Notes: generated by a model not told the origin, from the sequence alone. A stretch of DNA of 64,000 nucleotides from Prosthecobacter dejongeii (GCF_014203045.1 NZ_JACHIF010000001.1:868001-932000); one strand, 5' to 3'; positions 32,480 through 43,233 are shown, counted from the stretch's first letter. Numbers and translations: made by a program.

Positions 32480-33994
32480 ATGCTGAAAGCCTCCCCCGCT
32501 GCTCTCCTGCTGGTCCTCATTGGTTTGGGGGCAGGCGTCAGCGTGTTCCTTTCACAAAAGCCTGCGCCAAAGCCAGCCCCCGTCGCTGTGACTCCGTCGC
32601 GGAAAGATCCCCTGGAACTGCCCAAGGCGCAGCCTAGCGAGAGCCCGGAAGAACAGGAAGATCTACGGGCGCAGATCAAGCTTCTGGAAGGTCAGGTGGA
32701 GTACCTTCAAGGGCAGGTCGGCACGCTGCAGGAGGAAAACACGCAGCTCCTGCAAAAGCTGGGCACACTGGGCATGAAAGGCGTGCCCAAGATGGAGCCC
32801 GTGGTGGTGGATGAAGACCCACCAGACTATGTGGGCATGGGGATCGAACTGATGAAATTTCGCAAGCTCCAGGCCCTGCCCATCCCGACCACGGGCGTCA
32901 CCCAGCCGGAGGTGGAGCGCGCCATTCTGACCTGGCTGCGGCAGCAACAGCCCGATGATGAAGGCCCCCGTTTTGGATTGGCTCTCACCGCCCTGGGCTG
33001 GATTGATAAACCTGTGGACCCCCTGCCCCTACGCGCGGCCCTGTGGGCCCGGCAACTGGGTGGCTGGTATGATGAAGAAAGCGGCACGCTGCTGGTGACG
33101 GAGGAAAATCCCATCCCCGGCAAACCCGCCCCAGATCGCCCCATGGCGATCGCCTTTGGGCAGCTCCTTCGGCAATACGGCAGCACCCTGTTTCCGAAAG
33201 AGCGCACTGAACCCTTGACCACGGATGAGCGGCTGGCGCGTGAATCTCTGTTGGCGGGTGATGCAGGTTTGACACGCTTTTTGTTCAGCCTGCAGAATCC
33301 CGAGGCTGCGCCGAAAAGTGACCTGCCTGCAGAAGACCCAGACCACCCGCTCAATGAGGTGCCCATGCCGGTGTTCCTGAAAGAACTGGCACTTTTCCCC
33401 TTTCGTCCCGGGTTTGAATTCGCCCAAACGCTGCACAGCGCTGGGGAGTTCGGTCAGCTAAATGCGGCCTACTCCCGCCCACCCCGCGATTGTGCGGAGA
33501 TCATTGAAGCTGAGAGATATCTGGATAACTCCGCACTGCCATCCACGCGCCCGCAGTTTGCCAGCACTCGTGTGGCGGAGAGCACACCTTATTGGGACGA
33601 TAGCCTGGGCCGTTTTGCCATTTTCAATGCGCTGCGTACTTACAACAGCGATGAAGATGCCGGGCAAGCTGCGCGCGGGTGGCAGTCGGATCGTTTGTTA
33701 GCCTACGCAGCCCCAGATCATCCGCGCGATCATGCCGCCTGGCAGACGCAGTGGCTCACCCCGGCACAGGCGGGGGCTTTTTTCAAAGCCATGCGCAACT
33801 GCCTGCTGCAACGTTACGATGTAGAACCTACGCAGGATTCTGCCGAGGAAATGGCCCTCACCGCTGGCGGGCGCTCCATCCTGCTTCTGCGCAATCGCCA
33901 GGGGCAGGGTGTCCTGCTGGTGGATGCCGCGACGGCGGAGTTTGCCAAGGCCTTGCGAAGCACGCTGGATGCCGTATCCAAGACAGCTCCATGA
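32480..33994 (+). CDS. Anchored coiled-coil protein, apparent pseudo-peptidase (gluzincin-like)
   Basis: 504 residues. An N-terminal anchor (MLKASPAALLLVLIGLGAGV) is followed by a Pro/Lys linker and a short coiled coil (RAQIKLLEGQVEYLQGQVGT, about residues 63-95). The rest follows the pattern of an uncharacterised zinc peptidase family as I recall it: GWYDEESGTLLV, then where HELTHALQDQ is expected AIAFGQLLRQYG, then AGDAGLTRFL where EGDA is expected, then FPFRPGFEFA and YSRPPRDCAEIIEAERYL like the PPxSTEQxLHPEKY block. The HExxH ligands are absent, so it is likely inactive. The stop overlaps the acylphosphatase start by four bases (ATGA). Confidence 0.7.
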   Translation: MLKASPAALLLVLIGLGAGVSVFLSQKPAPKPAPVAVTPSRKDPLELPKAQPSESPEEQEDLRAQIKLLEGQVEYLQGQVGTLQEENTQLLQKLGTLGMKGVPKMEPVVVDEDPPDYVGMGIELMKFRKLQALPIPTTGVTQPEVERAILTWLRQQQPDDEGPRFGLALTALGWIDKPVDPLPLRAALWARQLGGWYDEESGTLLVTEENPIPGKPAPDRPMAIAFGQLLRQYGSTLFPKERTEPLTTDERLARESLLAGDAGLTRFLFSLQNPEAAPKSDLPAEDPDHPLNEVPMPVFLKELALFPFRPGFEFAQTLHSAGEFGQLNAAYSRPPRDCAEIIEAERYLDNSALPSTRPQFASTRVAESTPYWDDSLGRFAIFNALRTYNSDEDAGQAARGWQSDRLLAYAAPDHPRDHAAWQTQWLTPAQAGAFFKAMRNCLLQRYDVEPTQDSAEEMALTAGGRSILLLRNRQGQGVLLVDAATAEFAKALRSTLDAVSKTAP

Positions 33995-34266
33995 TTGCCA
34001 AGCAAGTCATCTACACCGGTCGCGTCCAGGGCGTGGGCTTTCGTTACTCTACCAAACAAATCGCGGCGGGGTATGAAGTCACAGGCACAGTCAAAAATCT
34101 GCCCGATGGTCGGGTGCAGTTGCAGGCCATGTCGCAAGATGCCGAGGAATTGGAGGCCTTTCTCGCGGCCATTGATGAGAGCAACTTGGGCTCGCTGATC
34201 AAGGAACGTGAAGTGTCCGTGATTCCCGCCCTGCTCGGCCAGCGGAGTTTCAGCATCGAGCGTTGA
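33991..34266 (+). CDS. acyP: Acylphosphatase
   Basis: 91 residues from ATG 33991, coupled to the preceding gene by a four-base overlap. The family pattern is complete: VIYTGRVQGVGFRYST (catalytic Arg in GFRY) and GTVKNLPDGRVQL (catalytic Asn in VKN), ending QRSFSIER. It hydrolyses carboxyl-phosphate bonds such as acetyl phosphate; its biological role in bacteria is unclear. Cotranscription with two pseudo-peptidase genes is curious. Confidence 0.95.
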   Translation: MIAKQVIYTGRVQGVGFRYSTKQIAAGYEVTGTVKNLPDGRVQLQAMSQDAEELEAFLAAIDESNLGSLIKEREVSVIPALLGQRSFSIER

Positions 34267-34377
34267 AGCGCCGGGAAGGGCGAGCGACAAGATGGTGCGG
34301 TCTCCAGAATTGCTACCGAAGCTGGCGGATTCCGCGCTTGCTCTCTGGCGGGGTTCTGATGCATCATCCACGTTCCT

Positions 34378-34944
34378 GTGAAATTCCTTTTCCATCTTTT
34401 GCTGCTCATCGGCCTGAGCGCCCTGACCGGTGCGGCCTGGGTGGCACACCGGCCTACCGCCATCGCGCCGGTGGAGCCCCCCAAGCCCGGCGCACGCCAG
34501 CGGGAACTGGTGGATGATCTGAAGCAGGCCGCCATCAAACGCTCTGCTGTCTTTGAGGTCAGCGAGGCGGAGCTGAATCGCCACCTGGCCAAAACTCTGA
34601 AGGGCACCCTGCCGCAGCCCGCTGGAGAATGGGCCACCTTTGAGCGCCTGGCCCTGGAACTGGAGCCTGAGATCGCCCATGCCACCCTAGTCTGGAAGGT
34701 GCGCAATCACCTCAGCACCGCCACGGTGGATTTCCGCATCGCGCGACAGGAGAAAGCTTTTCGCGTGGAGGTGGTGGGTGGCCGCTACGGTCACCTGGAA
34801 GTGCCCCACGGTCTCTTGCGTCCTCTGGCTCCTGCTTTGGAGAAACTGGCCGCCACTCTCCAGGAAGAAATTCAGGCCTTGTTCCAGATGAATCAGATCC
34901 AGCTCGCCCAGGACAAGCTCGTGCTCGACCCCCGTTTCCCGTAA
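34378..34944 (+). CDS. Signal-peptide protein, possibly lipid-binding (YpmS/LmeA-like)
   Basis: 188 residues, starting at GTG 34378 (MKFLFHLLLLIGLSALTGAAWVA), which places a signal peptide at the N-terminus. The segment VFEVSEAELNRHLAKTLKG and the long amphipathic strands (LALELEPEIAHATLVWKV, TVDFRIARQEKAFRVEVVGGR) resemble the pattern of YpmS/LmeA-type membrane-associated proteins, weakly. It lies between the acylphosphatase and the large Pro-rich protein with 111- and 13-base gaps. Confidence 0.6.
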   Translation: MKFLFHLLLLIGLSALTGAAWVAHRPTAIAPVEPPKPGARQRELVDDLKQAAIKRSAVFEVSEAELNRHLAKTLKGTLPQPAGEWATFERLALELEPEIAHATLVWKVRNHLSTATVDFRIARQEKAFRVEVVGGRYGHLEVPHGLLRPLAPALEKLAATLQEEIQALFQMNQIQLAQDKLVLDPRFP

Positions 34945-34957
34945 CCTTTTTGCCCGC

Positions 34958-37759
34958 ATGTCACGCGCTGCTGCCCTCGTCTCTTTTGTTTCTGCCTCCC
35001 TGCTCCTCAGTCTGGGTCTGCCTGTGACTGCCCAGGAAGCGGCGCCCCCCGTCCCCGCTGCACCTCCGGTGTCTCCCCCACCCGCGCCCGGCAGCGCCCC
35101 GGTTATCCCCGTGGCCCCTCCCCTACCGGGCCAGCTCCAGGCCGCGCCTGCGATGCCGCCACCCGCCCCAGGGGCCCTGCCGCCCGCAGTGGGCCAGGAA
35201 GAGGCCACCTCTCCTGCCCCCACAGGACTTTCCGGGCTCCCACCGCCGACCTTTAACAGCGCCCCCAGCGTGCCGCTGACCAAGCCAAAGGCACGATCCT
35301 CCACCAGCACCAGCGGCCAGTTCATCGTCCACGGAGATGACCTCACACTGCGCAGCGCCCTTTCCGGCAAATGCGAGGACATCGCCACCGAGCTACGCAA
35401 CCTTTTGCATGACAAGCAGCCCTGGGCTCTGCCCATCGTGGTCCTGCTGAACTCAGGGGAAACAGCCCGCAAAGCGGAAAAAACGGCCTCCACTGTCATC
35501 TCGCAGCTCACCCACGGTGGCTTTCACATCCAGGTGAATGTGAACATGCGGCCAGACCTGCGCCCCACCGACCTGCGCAAGGAGGTCATCCGTGCGCTCC
35601 TGGCTGAGCGCATCCTGCGTGACCGCAAGGAGATCACGACGCAGCGCAAGCTACTTCTACCGGACTGGCTTTTCCAAGGTGTCTTAGAAGCGCTGGACTA
35701 CCGCCAGCGTGCCCGCCCCAGCGCCCTGTTTGCTGCCATTTTCAAAAGCGGTAAAATCTTTGGCATCGAAGAAATCATCGAAGCCTCCGCTGCGGACATT
35801 GACGACGCGCTTTCCAAAACCATCTACCAGACCTCCTGCTGCGCGCTCGTCCTGGCCCTGCTAGATCAGCCTGACAGCGGCCTGCGAGTGGTCAAATTCC
35901 TCAATGCCCTGGCCAGTGACCCCCGCAGCGAGCGCGAGCTGCTAAACCAGTGGTTCCCCAACTTCGCCAGTAGCGAAGCAAGCCTGAATAAATGGTGGGC
36001 GCTGCAGCTTGCCACCCTGGCCAGTCCCGGCATGGCCGAACCCCTCAGTCCGCAGGATACCCTCATCGCCCTGGAAGAAGCCCTCACCTTCCGCTATCAG
36101 GCCAAACCGAGCGAGATCCCGACCTCATCCCGCCGGGTCGTGGCCGCCGTCAAACCAAGCGCTCCCAAAAGCCTGGAGACCGAAAAGCCTGCCACCAAAA
36201 CCGCCGAGCCCACACCTGCCGAAACCAAAGTCGAAACTGAAATCGCCACAATCAACGAGGAGCCCCAGGAAAAACGCGGTTTCATGAGCCGCCTGAATCC
36301 CTTCTCGCGCCGCAAGAGCAGCGATGACGAGATCGCCGCAGCGATTGAAGAAGCCGCGCGAGTCGAGGCTGAAAGCTCCGGTGCAATGCCCGAAGCCCCG
36401 GAACCACCTGCGGGAGCGGCAGAATCAGCCCTGCCTGAAGCCCCAGCACCCGCCCCGACCACTAGCGGCACGCGCCGCAAACCGCTGCTGGACCGCTGGT
36501 TTGACGAGGATAAACCCAAGGCAGACAAGCCCGTGGAAGAACCACCCCTGGAGGAAGCCAAGGTTACCACGCCCGCCCCCCCCAAGTCAGCGACTCCCGC
36601 CCCCACAGCCACGGTAGAAAAACCGAAGGGCGAACCTGAAGCGAAGTCCGAAGCCGAAGGGGACAAAAAACCCTCCACGCTCAACCCACTGAACTGGTTC
36701 CGGGGGGGTAAAAAGGAGAAGGAGGCCAAGCCTGAAGAGCCTTCGGAAGCCCCAGCCCCAGCTCCGGAAAAAGAAACGAAGGAGAAGAAAACAGTCCTTT
36801 CCCAAAGCGCAGATCCCCTCATCGCCCAACTTCGGAGCGGCCGCCCCATCTTCGCTCTGGCCATGCAGGAAGTGGCCGTAGAAGCCCCCGAAGAGGAGGC
36901 CCCCGCCGCAGAGAAAAAGCGTCTGTTTGGGCTATTCGGAAAAAAGAAGCCTAAAGACGACCCCGCCGAGCCAGAAGCCCCCAAAACGCAGGAGGAGGCC
37001 CCAAAGCCCACCAAAGAAACCAAGAAAGCCAAGGAAGCCCCCCCCGCTGCCGAAGCCCCAAAAGAAGAGCCTGCCAAAAAGGAGTCTCCCGAGCCGAAGG
37101 TGGATGAGGCGATGCCCGACGCAGCGGCTGAACTGGAAAGCCCCAAAACCAAACGTCAGCCCGTGCGGTTGCGCCTCTTTGGCTCTGAAAAGAAGGAAGA
37201 AAAAGCCCCTGAACCTGAGGCGGAAGCCCAGGAAGAGATGCCCGCAGACACACCCCCTGCCCCAGAGCCCAAACCCACCGCTCCCTCTAAACCCAAAGAA
37301 CCCGCCGCAGCAAAACCCAAGTCGTCCAAAGATGAAGCACTGGTGACGGCCTCCATCCCCATCGAGGACTACGCAGCCATTCTCAAACGCAAGGACTTGG
37401 GCAAGATCATGGAGCGCAATGTCAATGCCCTGGCCGCTCTGCAAAATCGCGCTTCCGTCCTCTACCGTCCCCTTGTGACGGAGTATGTGTCGGCCATGGA
37501 AGACATCCTCAAAGGCAAGACCAAGGGACTGGATGCCCGCCTGCGCGATCTTCGTGCCCGGACCCAAGAAGCCACGAAGAAAACCGATGCGGTGCGCGAC
37601 CTTTTGGACCTCCACGAAGCCAATGGCGCTCCCGCCATGTCCGGTTTGTTTGAGGATTACCTCAAGTTACCAGAAACCATTCAAAACGAGCTCCCCCAGC
37701 GCACCGATGCCATTTCCAAGTATCTGGACGCCCTGGACAAAGAATTCTCGAAGGAGTGA
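34958..37759 (+). CDS. Large secreted Pro/Ala/Lys/Glu-rich protein with a degenerate peptidase-like domain
   Basis: 933 residues. Signal peptide to about residue 25, a Pro-rich spacer (26-110), then a folded region (about 115-375) with LRKEVIRALLAERIL and LPDWLFQGVLEALDYR. These look like the HExxH and WLxEGLAEY blocks of peptidase MA-like gluzincins, but the sequence reads KEVIR and FQG, so all metal ligands are missing. From about 385 to 790 is a disordered Glu/Pro/Lys/Ala-rich region containing four short basic-aromatic units (NPFSRRK, NWFRGGKK, LFGLFGKKK, LRLFGSEKK). The C-terminus (793-933) is helical (LARLRDLRARTQEATKK-like). Unknown function. Confidence 0.7.
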   Translation: MSRAAALVSFVSASLLLSLGLPVTAQEAAPPVPAAPPVSPPPAPGSAPVIPVAPPLPGQLQAAPAMPPPAPGALPPAVGQEEATSPAPTGLSGLPPPTFNSAPSVPLTKPKARSSTSTSGQFIVHGDDLTLRSALSGKCEDIATELRNLLHDKQPWALPIVVLLNSGETARKAEKTASTVISQLTHGGFHIQVNVNMRPDLRPTDLRKEVIRALLAERILRDRKEITTQRKLLLPDWLFQGVLEALDYRQRARPSALFAAIFKSGKIFGIEEIIEASAADIDDALSKTIYQTSCCALVLALLDQPDSGLRVVKFLNALASDPRSERELLNQWFPNFASSEASLNKWWALQLATLASPGMAEPLSPQDTLIALEEALTFRYQAKPSEIPTSSRRVVAAVKPSAPKSLETEKPATKTAEPTPAETKVETEIATINEEPQEKRGFMSRLNPFSRRKSSDDEIAAAIEEAARVEAESSGAMPEAPEPPAGAAESALPEAPAPAPTTSGTRRKPLLDRWFDEDKPKADKPVEEPPLEEAKVTTPAPPKSATPAPTATVEKPKGEPEAKSEAEGDKKPSTLNPLNWFRGGKKEKEAKPEEPSEAPAPAPEKETKEKKTVLSQSADPLIAQLRSGRPIFALAMQEVAVEAPEEEAPAAEKKRLFGLFGKKKPKDDPAEPEAPKTQEEAPKPTKETKKAKEAPPAAEAPKEEPAKKESPEPKVDEAMPDAAAELESPKTKRQPVRLRLFGSEKKEEKAPEPEAEAQEEMPADTPPAPEPKPTAPSKPKEPAAAKPKSSKDEALVTASIPIEDYAAILKRKDLGKIMERNVNALAALQNRASVLYRPLVTEYVSAMEDILKGKTKGLDARLRDLRARTQEATKKTDAVRDLLDLHEANGAPAMSGLFEDYLKLPETIQNELPQRTDAISKYLDALDKEFSKE

Positions 37760-37806
37760 GGGGCGGTGGAGGGCTCTTGTCTAAAGGGCACCCTTTTGCG
37801 AACGTG

Positions 37807-38037
37807 GTCTTTCCGTGTTGCGACCACCCCCTCACCTTAGCCTCATCCCCCAATTCGGGGGAGAGGGAACGCGTTTTTGGAAACTCTGGATGAAAGAGCG
37901 AACGGAGGGCGGCTTCAGAGCAAATGTTGGCCGGTTGGTCTTCAGCAAACGAAGGCCAAAACACATCCCCCCTCTCCCCGTTTGTGGGGAGCAGGGCCCG
38001 GGGTGAGGGGCTGTGGGGTGGTCTTGGGGTGAAAGAC
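37807..38037. repeat. MITE-like element with long imperfect inverted repeats
   Basis: About 231 bases in a 640-base gap between the large protein gene and dnaK. The left end reads GTCTTTCCGTGTTGCGACCA and the reverse complement of the right end reads GTCTTTCACCCCAAGACCAC; both continue with CCCCTCACC and a GC-rich internal hairpin (CCCCCAATTCGGGGG in the left half, CCCCGTTTGTGGGG in the right half). No reading frame of note is inside. A second, partial copy is at 43522. Such elements are mobilised in trans. Confidence 0.75.
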
Positions 38038-38174
38038 AGAGGTCTCGCTTTTGGCTAATGTGCACCCCTTCTCGAACGAAGTTCCTCGTGCTGCCCCCAC
38101 ACGGTACCTCGCTGGATCAATACCCCCGTTTTTTAGCAGGCATCGGCATCACGCAGCGTTCTCGGGCATCCAAA

Positions 38175-38233
38175 GTGCCACATGCGCCACACTAAAGTGC
38201 CAAGTGCCAGCGCAGTTGTGCCATAAATGGCAC
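38175..38233. promoter_or_regulatory. Cluster of GTGCCA/TGGCAC words upstream of dnaK
   Basis: In 59 bases the word GTGCCA occurs at 38175, 38197, 38204 and 38218, and its complement TGGCAC at 38228; the last two make a palindrome (GTGCCAT AA ATGGCAC). Most copies are preceded by AA(A). The clustering of direct and inverted copies 170-225 bases before dnaK suggests binding sites for a regulator. The identity of the regulator is unknown. Confidence 0.5.
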
Positions 38234-38321
38234 TTTTAGCCCACACAGAACATCTGCCGTGCATTAGCCCAATTTCCTTAATCCAATGATAATCAACGGT
38301 TTACACTTTATCAAACCAAGC

Positions 38322-38336
38322 TGGCACGTCTCTAGC
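38322..38336 (+). promoter_or_regulatory. Possible sigma-54 promoter of dnaK
   Basis: TGGCACGTCTCTAGC matches the sigma-54 consensus TGGCACGNNNNTTGC with one mismatch and the exact GG-to-GC spacing of the -24/-12 elements. A start about 12 bases downstream would leave a leader of about 53 bases before the dnaK ATG. No good sigma-70 promoter or CIRCE element was found in this region. One match can be chance. Confidence 0.4.
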
Positions 38337-38400
38337 CAAGTAGAAACCAGTAATACCAACCTGTTTTCCCAAGTTTCAATCTTTCTCCTAACCATACATC

Positions 38401-40353
38401 ATGAGCAAAATCCTCGGCATTGACCTCGGCACCACCAACTCTTGCATGGCCGTCCTCGACGGTGGCAAGGCCACGGTGCTGGAAAACTCTGAAGGCGCAC
38501 GCACCACGCCTTCCGTCGTCGCTTTCACCAAGAGCGGCGAACGTGTCGTCGGTCAGGCTGCCAAGCGCCAGGCCGTGACGAACCCCCGCAACACCGTTTT
38601 CTCCGTGAAGCGCCTCATGGGCCGCAAGTTCGCTGAACTCACTGAGGCCGACAAGCGCATGCCTTACAAGATAGTGGCCGCCGCCAATGGCGATGCCCAC
38701 GTGCAGGTGGAAGTGGGTGGCGAAACCAAAACCTACTCCCCCCAGGAAGTCAGCGCCATGATCCTGGCCAAGCTGAAGGCTGATGCTGAAGCCAAACTCG
38801 GCGAAGCCATCACGGAAGCCGTGATCACCGTCCCTGCTTACTTCAATGACAGCCAGCGTAACGCCACCAAGGCCGCAGGCGAAATCGCCGGCCTGAACGT
38901 CCGCCGCATCATCAATGAGCCGACCGCTGCCGCCCTCGCTTACGGCCTGGACAGCAAGTCCGACGAAAAAGTCGCCGTGTATGACCTGGGCGGTGGTACC
39001 TTCGACATCTCCGTGCTGGAAATCGGCGACGGCGTCTTCGAAGTGCTGGCCACCGATGGCGACACCCACCTGGGCGGTGACGACTGGGACAACACTCTGA
39101 TCACCTGGATCGTCAACGAATTCAAAACCGACAGCGGCATTGACCTCAGCGGCCAGCCTGACGCGCTTCAGCGCATCAAGGAAGAAGCTGAAAAGGCCAA
39201 GATCGCCCTTAGCTCCAGCCAGAGCTACGATCTGAACCTGCCCTTCATCACTGCCGACGCCACTGGGCCAAAGCACATCATGAAGACCCTCACCCGCGCC
39301 AAGATGGAGCAGCTCACAGACAACCTGTTCGAGCGCACCATCAAGCCCGTGAAAGAGTGCCTGGCTGCTGCCAAGCTGGACGCCAGTAAGATCGACGAAC
39401 TCGTCCTCGTGGGCGGGATGACCCGCATGCCGAAAGTGGTGGAAACCGCCAAGAAATTGGCTGGCAAAGACCCTCACCAGGGCGTGAACCCAGACGAAGT
39501 GGTGGCCATCGGTGCTGCCATCCAGGGCGGCGTGCTGAAAGGCGACGTCAAGGACGTGCTCCTCCTCGATGTGACCCCGCTGACGCTCTCCATCGAGACC
39601 GCAGGCGGTGTGGCCACCCCGATGATCCCACGTAACACGACCATCCCGAAAAAGCACAGCCAGGTGTTCTCTACCTACGCTGACAACCAGCCGGGTGTGG
39701 AAATCGTCATCCTTCAGGGTGAGCGCCCGATGTCCCGCGACAACAAGACGCTGGGTACCTTCAAGCTCGACGGCATCCCGCCGCTGCCACGTGGCCAACC
39801 CCAGATCGAAGTCACCTTCGACATTGACGCCAACGGCATCCTTCACGTCTCCGCCAAGGAAAAAACCACGGGCAAGGAACAGCGCATCTCCATCCAGGGC
39901 AGCTCCGGCCTCAGCCAGGACGAGATCGAAAAAGCCAAACGCGATGCTGAAGAGCACGCCGAGGAAGACCTGAAGCGCAAAGAAGCCGTGGAAGTGAAGA
40001 ACAAGGCGGAAGGCCTGACCTTCGAGATCGAGAAGACGCTGAAAGAATGGGAAGGCAAAGTCCCAGCCGACCAGCTCACCCCGATCACCGACAAGGTGGC
40101 CGCGCTGAAGTCTGCTGTCGAAGCCGGTGACACCGACAAGATGAAGGCCCAGACCGAAGAACTGGAAAAACTCTTCGCCGCTGCCTACCAGGCCGCTGCC
40201 CAGGCTGGTGCCACCGGTGCCCCTGGCGGTATGCCCGACATGGGCGGCATGGCCGGAGCCGCCGACGCAGGCGCCTCTGCCTCCGAACCTAAGTCCCAGG
40301 ACAAAGGCAAGGTCGTGGACGCCGACTTCGAAGTCGTGGACAAAGATAAGTAA
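38401..40353 (+). CDS. dnaK: Hsp70 chaperone DnaK
   Basis: ATP-driven chaperone that binds exposed hydrophobic segments of client proteins. 650 residues, full length: [11 protein letters not shown]-like start ([15 protein letters not shown]), the second ATPase motif [23 protein letters not shown], a third around [13 protein letters not shown], then the peptide-binding domain and the C-terminal lid with the acidic end [10 protein letters not shown]. grpE and dnaJ are not next to it. A gene encoding a putative lipoprotein and then groES-groEL follow, giving a chaperone cluster. The antisense strand has a long open frame, which is a codon-usage shadow. Confidence 0.98.
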   Translation: MSKILGIDLGTTNSCMAVLDGGKATVLENSEGARTTPSVVAFTKSGERVVGQAAKRQAVTNPRNTVFSVKRLMGRKFAELTEADKRMPYKIVAAANGDAHVQVEVGGETKTYSPQEVSAMILAKLKADAEAKLGEAITEAVITVPAYFNDSQRNATKAAGEIAGLNVRRIINEPTAAALAYGLDSKSDEKVAVYDLGGGTFDISVLEIGDGVFEVLATDGDTHLGGDDWDNTLITWIVNEFKTDSGIDLSGQPDALQRIKEEAEKAKIALSSSQSYDLNLPFITADATGPKHIMKTLTRAKMEQLTDNLFERTIKPVKECLAAAKLDASKIDELVLVGGMTRMPKVVETAKKLAGKDPHQGVNPDEVVAIGAAIQGGVLKGDVKDVLLLDVTPLTLSIETAGGVATPMIPRNTTIPKKHSQVFSTYADNQPGVEIVILQGERPMSRDNKTLGTFKLDGIPPLPRGQPQIEVTFDIDANGILHVSAKEKTTGKEQRISIQGSSGLSQDEIEKAKRDAEEHAEEDLKRKEAVEVKNKAEGLTFEIEKTLKEWEGKVPADQLTPITDKVAALKSAVEAGDTDKMKAQTEELEKLFAAAYQAAAQAGATGAPGGMPDMGGMAGAADAGASASEPKSQDKGKVVDADFEVVDKDK

Positions 40354-40370
40354 TCGCCTTCCAAAAAAGC

Positions 40371-41069
40371 ATGCGAAGCGTGATGACATCGCAACCGCAA
40401 GGTTGCCAGCACAGCGACTCCCCAAGAGGGTTGGCCCAACGCCAGCCCTCCCAGGAAAGCCCGACCGATCTCGCATCGGCACGCGCTGCTGTGGCTGTGG
40501 TAGGCATCGCGCTTCTCATTTCTTGTGGCAAAAAGGAAACTGCCCAAGCCCCGGTGCTGGCACCCACTCCTAAAGCAGCGGTGGTTTCCGATACCAAGAT
40601 CGAGGCCGAGCTGTCGCAAGCCCTCGCTGAAGATCCCAAGAAAGCCGCAGCAGAAGAAAACGAGGCACTGGCCGATGAGGCTGAGTCCATCTTGGACAAG
40701 TACCCGAATAAACCTGCCGCAGATCTCCTGAATCTGCCCGAAGTGAATGAGAGCCTGAAAGTGGCCCTCACGAAACTCGGCCAGGACAAAGGTCTGCAAA
40801 ACCAGATCAACTCCACCGTGGAGCTGGCCGCCAAGATGAAGGGGCTGGAAGGCACCCCCGGCTCTGTCGGTCTAGATCTCGACACCAAAAACTACAACCG
40901 CGACCAGAAGTCCCGCATGCTGCAGGCCGTCCTTTCGAAGGATCCCAAGCGCATTGTCAGCTTCCTGGTCGAGGAAATCGGCGAGGCTGCCCCTGAACTG
41001 AGTTACGGCGGCAAAGATCGCGCCAGCAATGGCATCGCCATCAAAGAAAACCAGCCTCCAGCGAAATAA
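40371..41069 (+). CDS. Putative lipoprotein between dnaK and groES
   Basis: Up to 232 residues. The hydrophobic run AVAVVGIALLISC is a lipobox (LISC), followed by GKKETAQAPVLAPTPKA, a typical post-lipobox spacer. The start is uncertain: ATG at 40371 gives an overlong 52-residue leader, while TTG at 40431, preceded by AGAGG, gives a leader near normal length. The rest is a charged helical region (ELSQALAEDPKKAAAEENEALADEAESI) and an unknown C-terminal domain (MLQAVLSKDPKRIVSFLVEEI). No family is recognised. Its position within the chaperone cluster suggests heat-related expression. Confidence 0.6.
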   Translation: MRSVMTSQPQGCQHSDSPRGLAQRQPSQESPTDLASARAAVAVVGIALLISCGKKETAQAPVLAPTPKAAVVSDTKIEAELSQALAEDPKKAAAEENEALADEAESILDKYPNKPAADLLNLPEVNESLKVALTKLGQDKGLQNQINSTVELAAKMKGLEGTPGSVGLDLDTKNYNRDQKSRMLQAVLSKDPKRIVSFLVEEIGEAAPELSYGGKDRASNGIAIKENQPPAK

Positions 41070-41210
41070 ATCCCGCTCCGCTCCGACTTCCTCTCCCCCC
41101 AACAATTTTCCGCCCGGCTGGCCGCCACACATCGCATGCGTGACTGCAAGCCGGGCAGATGAACAAACCAAACCAGAACAAGTAAACCGCTAGCAGAAAA
41201 TAGACCAACT

Positions 41211-41507
41211 ATGGCTACCGCAATCACCCCGCTTGGACGTCGCGTCCTCCTCAAGCGCTCCATCAGCGAAGAAAAAACCGCCGGTGGAATCTTCCTTCCA
41301 GACACCGCCAAAGAAAAGCCACAGGAAGCTGAAGTGCTCGCCCTTGGCACTGGCAAGGACGACGAAGGCAAAGACGTCAGCACACTCTTCACGGTGAAGG
41401 CTGGCGACAAGGTCCTCATCTCCAAATACGGCGGCACCGAAGTCAAAGTGAACGGCGAAGACCTCCTCATCGTCAACGAAACCGACATCCTGGGCATCAT
41501 CGCCTAA
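41211..41507 (+). CDS. groES: Co-chaperonin GroES
   Basis: 98 residues. The lid of the GroEL cage. Family motifs [33 protein letters not shown] (mobile loop) and [33 protein letters not shown] are all present. It is followed by groEL with a 74-base gap. Upstream (41070-41210) no CIRCE inverted repeat was found; a possible stem (CGCCCGGCT and AGCCGGGC, 41111-41158) is of unknown meaning. Confidence 0.98.
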   Translation: MATAITPLGRRVLLKRSISEEKTAGGIFLPDTAKEKPQEAEVLALGTGKDDEGKDVSTLFTVKAGDKVLISKYGGTEVKVNGEDLLIVNETDILGIIA

Positions 41508-41575
41508 GTCCACTGGGCGTGCTTCTGATGGCCGTCCCTGACTTACACATTCACAAACCACACCTCACACGCTAA

Positions 41576-43204
<1,629 letters not shown>

Positions 43205-43212
43205 TGGAATAA

Positions 43213-43233
43213 ATGAGTTCTTTTTGAACTCAT
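43213..43233 (+). other. Small hairpin after groEL, and contents of the 424-base gap
   Basis: ATGAGTTC and GAACTCAT form an 8-base stem with a T-rich loop just after the groEL stop. It lacks a following T-tract, so termination is doubtful. The gap 43205-43628 holds this hairpin, the strong terminator at 43362 and a partial MITE-like copy at its right end; no convincing gene was seen in it. Confidence 0.5.

Noticed and set aside
36097-37152. 351-codon Ser/Gly-rich minus-strand frame in the large Pro/Glu-rich gene
   Set aside because: A complement of the low-complexity region, giving Ser/Gly/Ala runs; not a real protein.
38332-40482. 716-codon open frame on the minus strand across dnaK
   Set aside because: It is antisense to a complete, well-conserved dnaK; such frames arise from the codon bias of highly expressed genes. 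The translation is low in complexity and has no coherent motifs.
41070-41210. CIRCE-type operator for groESL
   Set aside because: No TTAGCACTC/GAGTGCTAA-like dyad found; only an unrelated GC stem.
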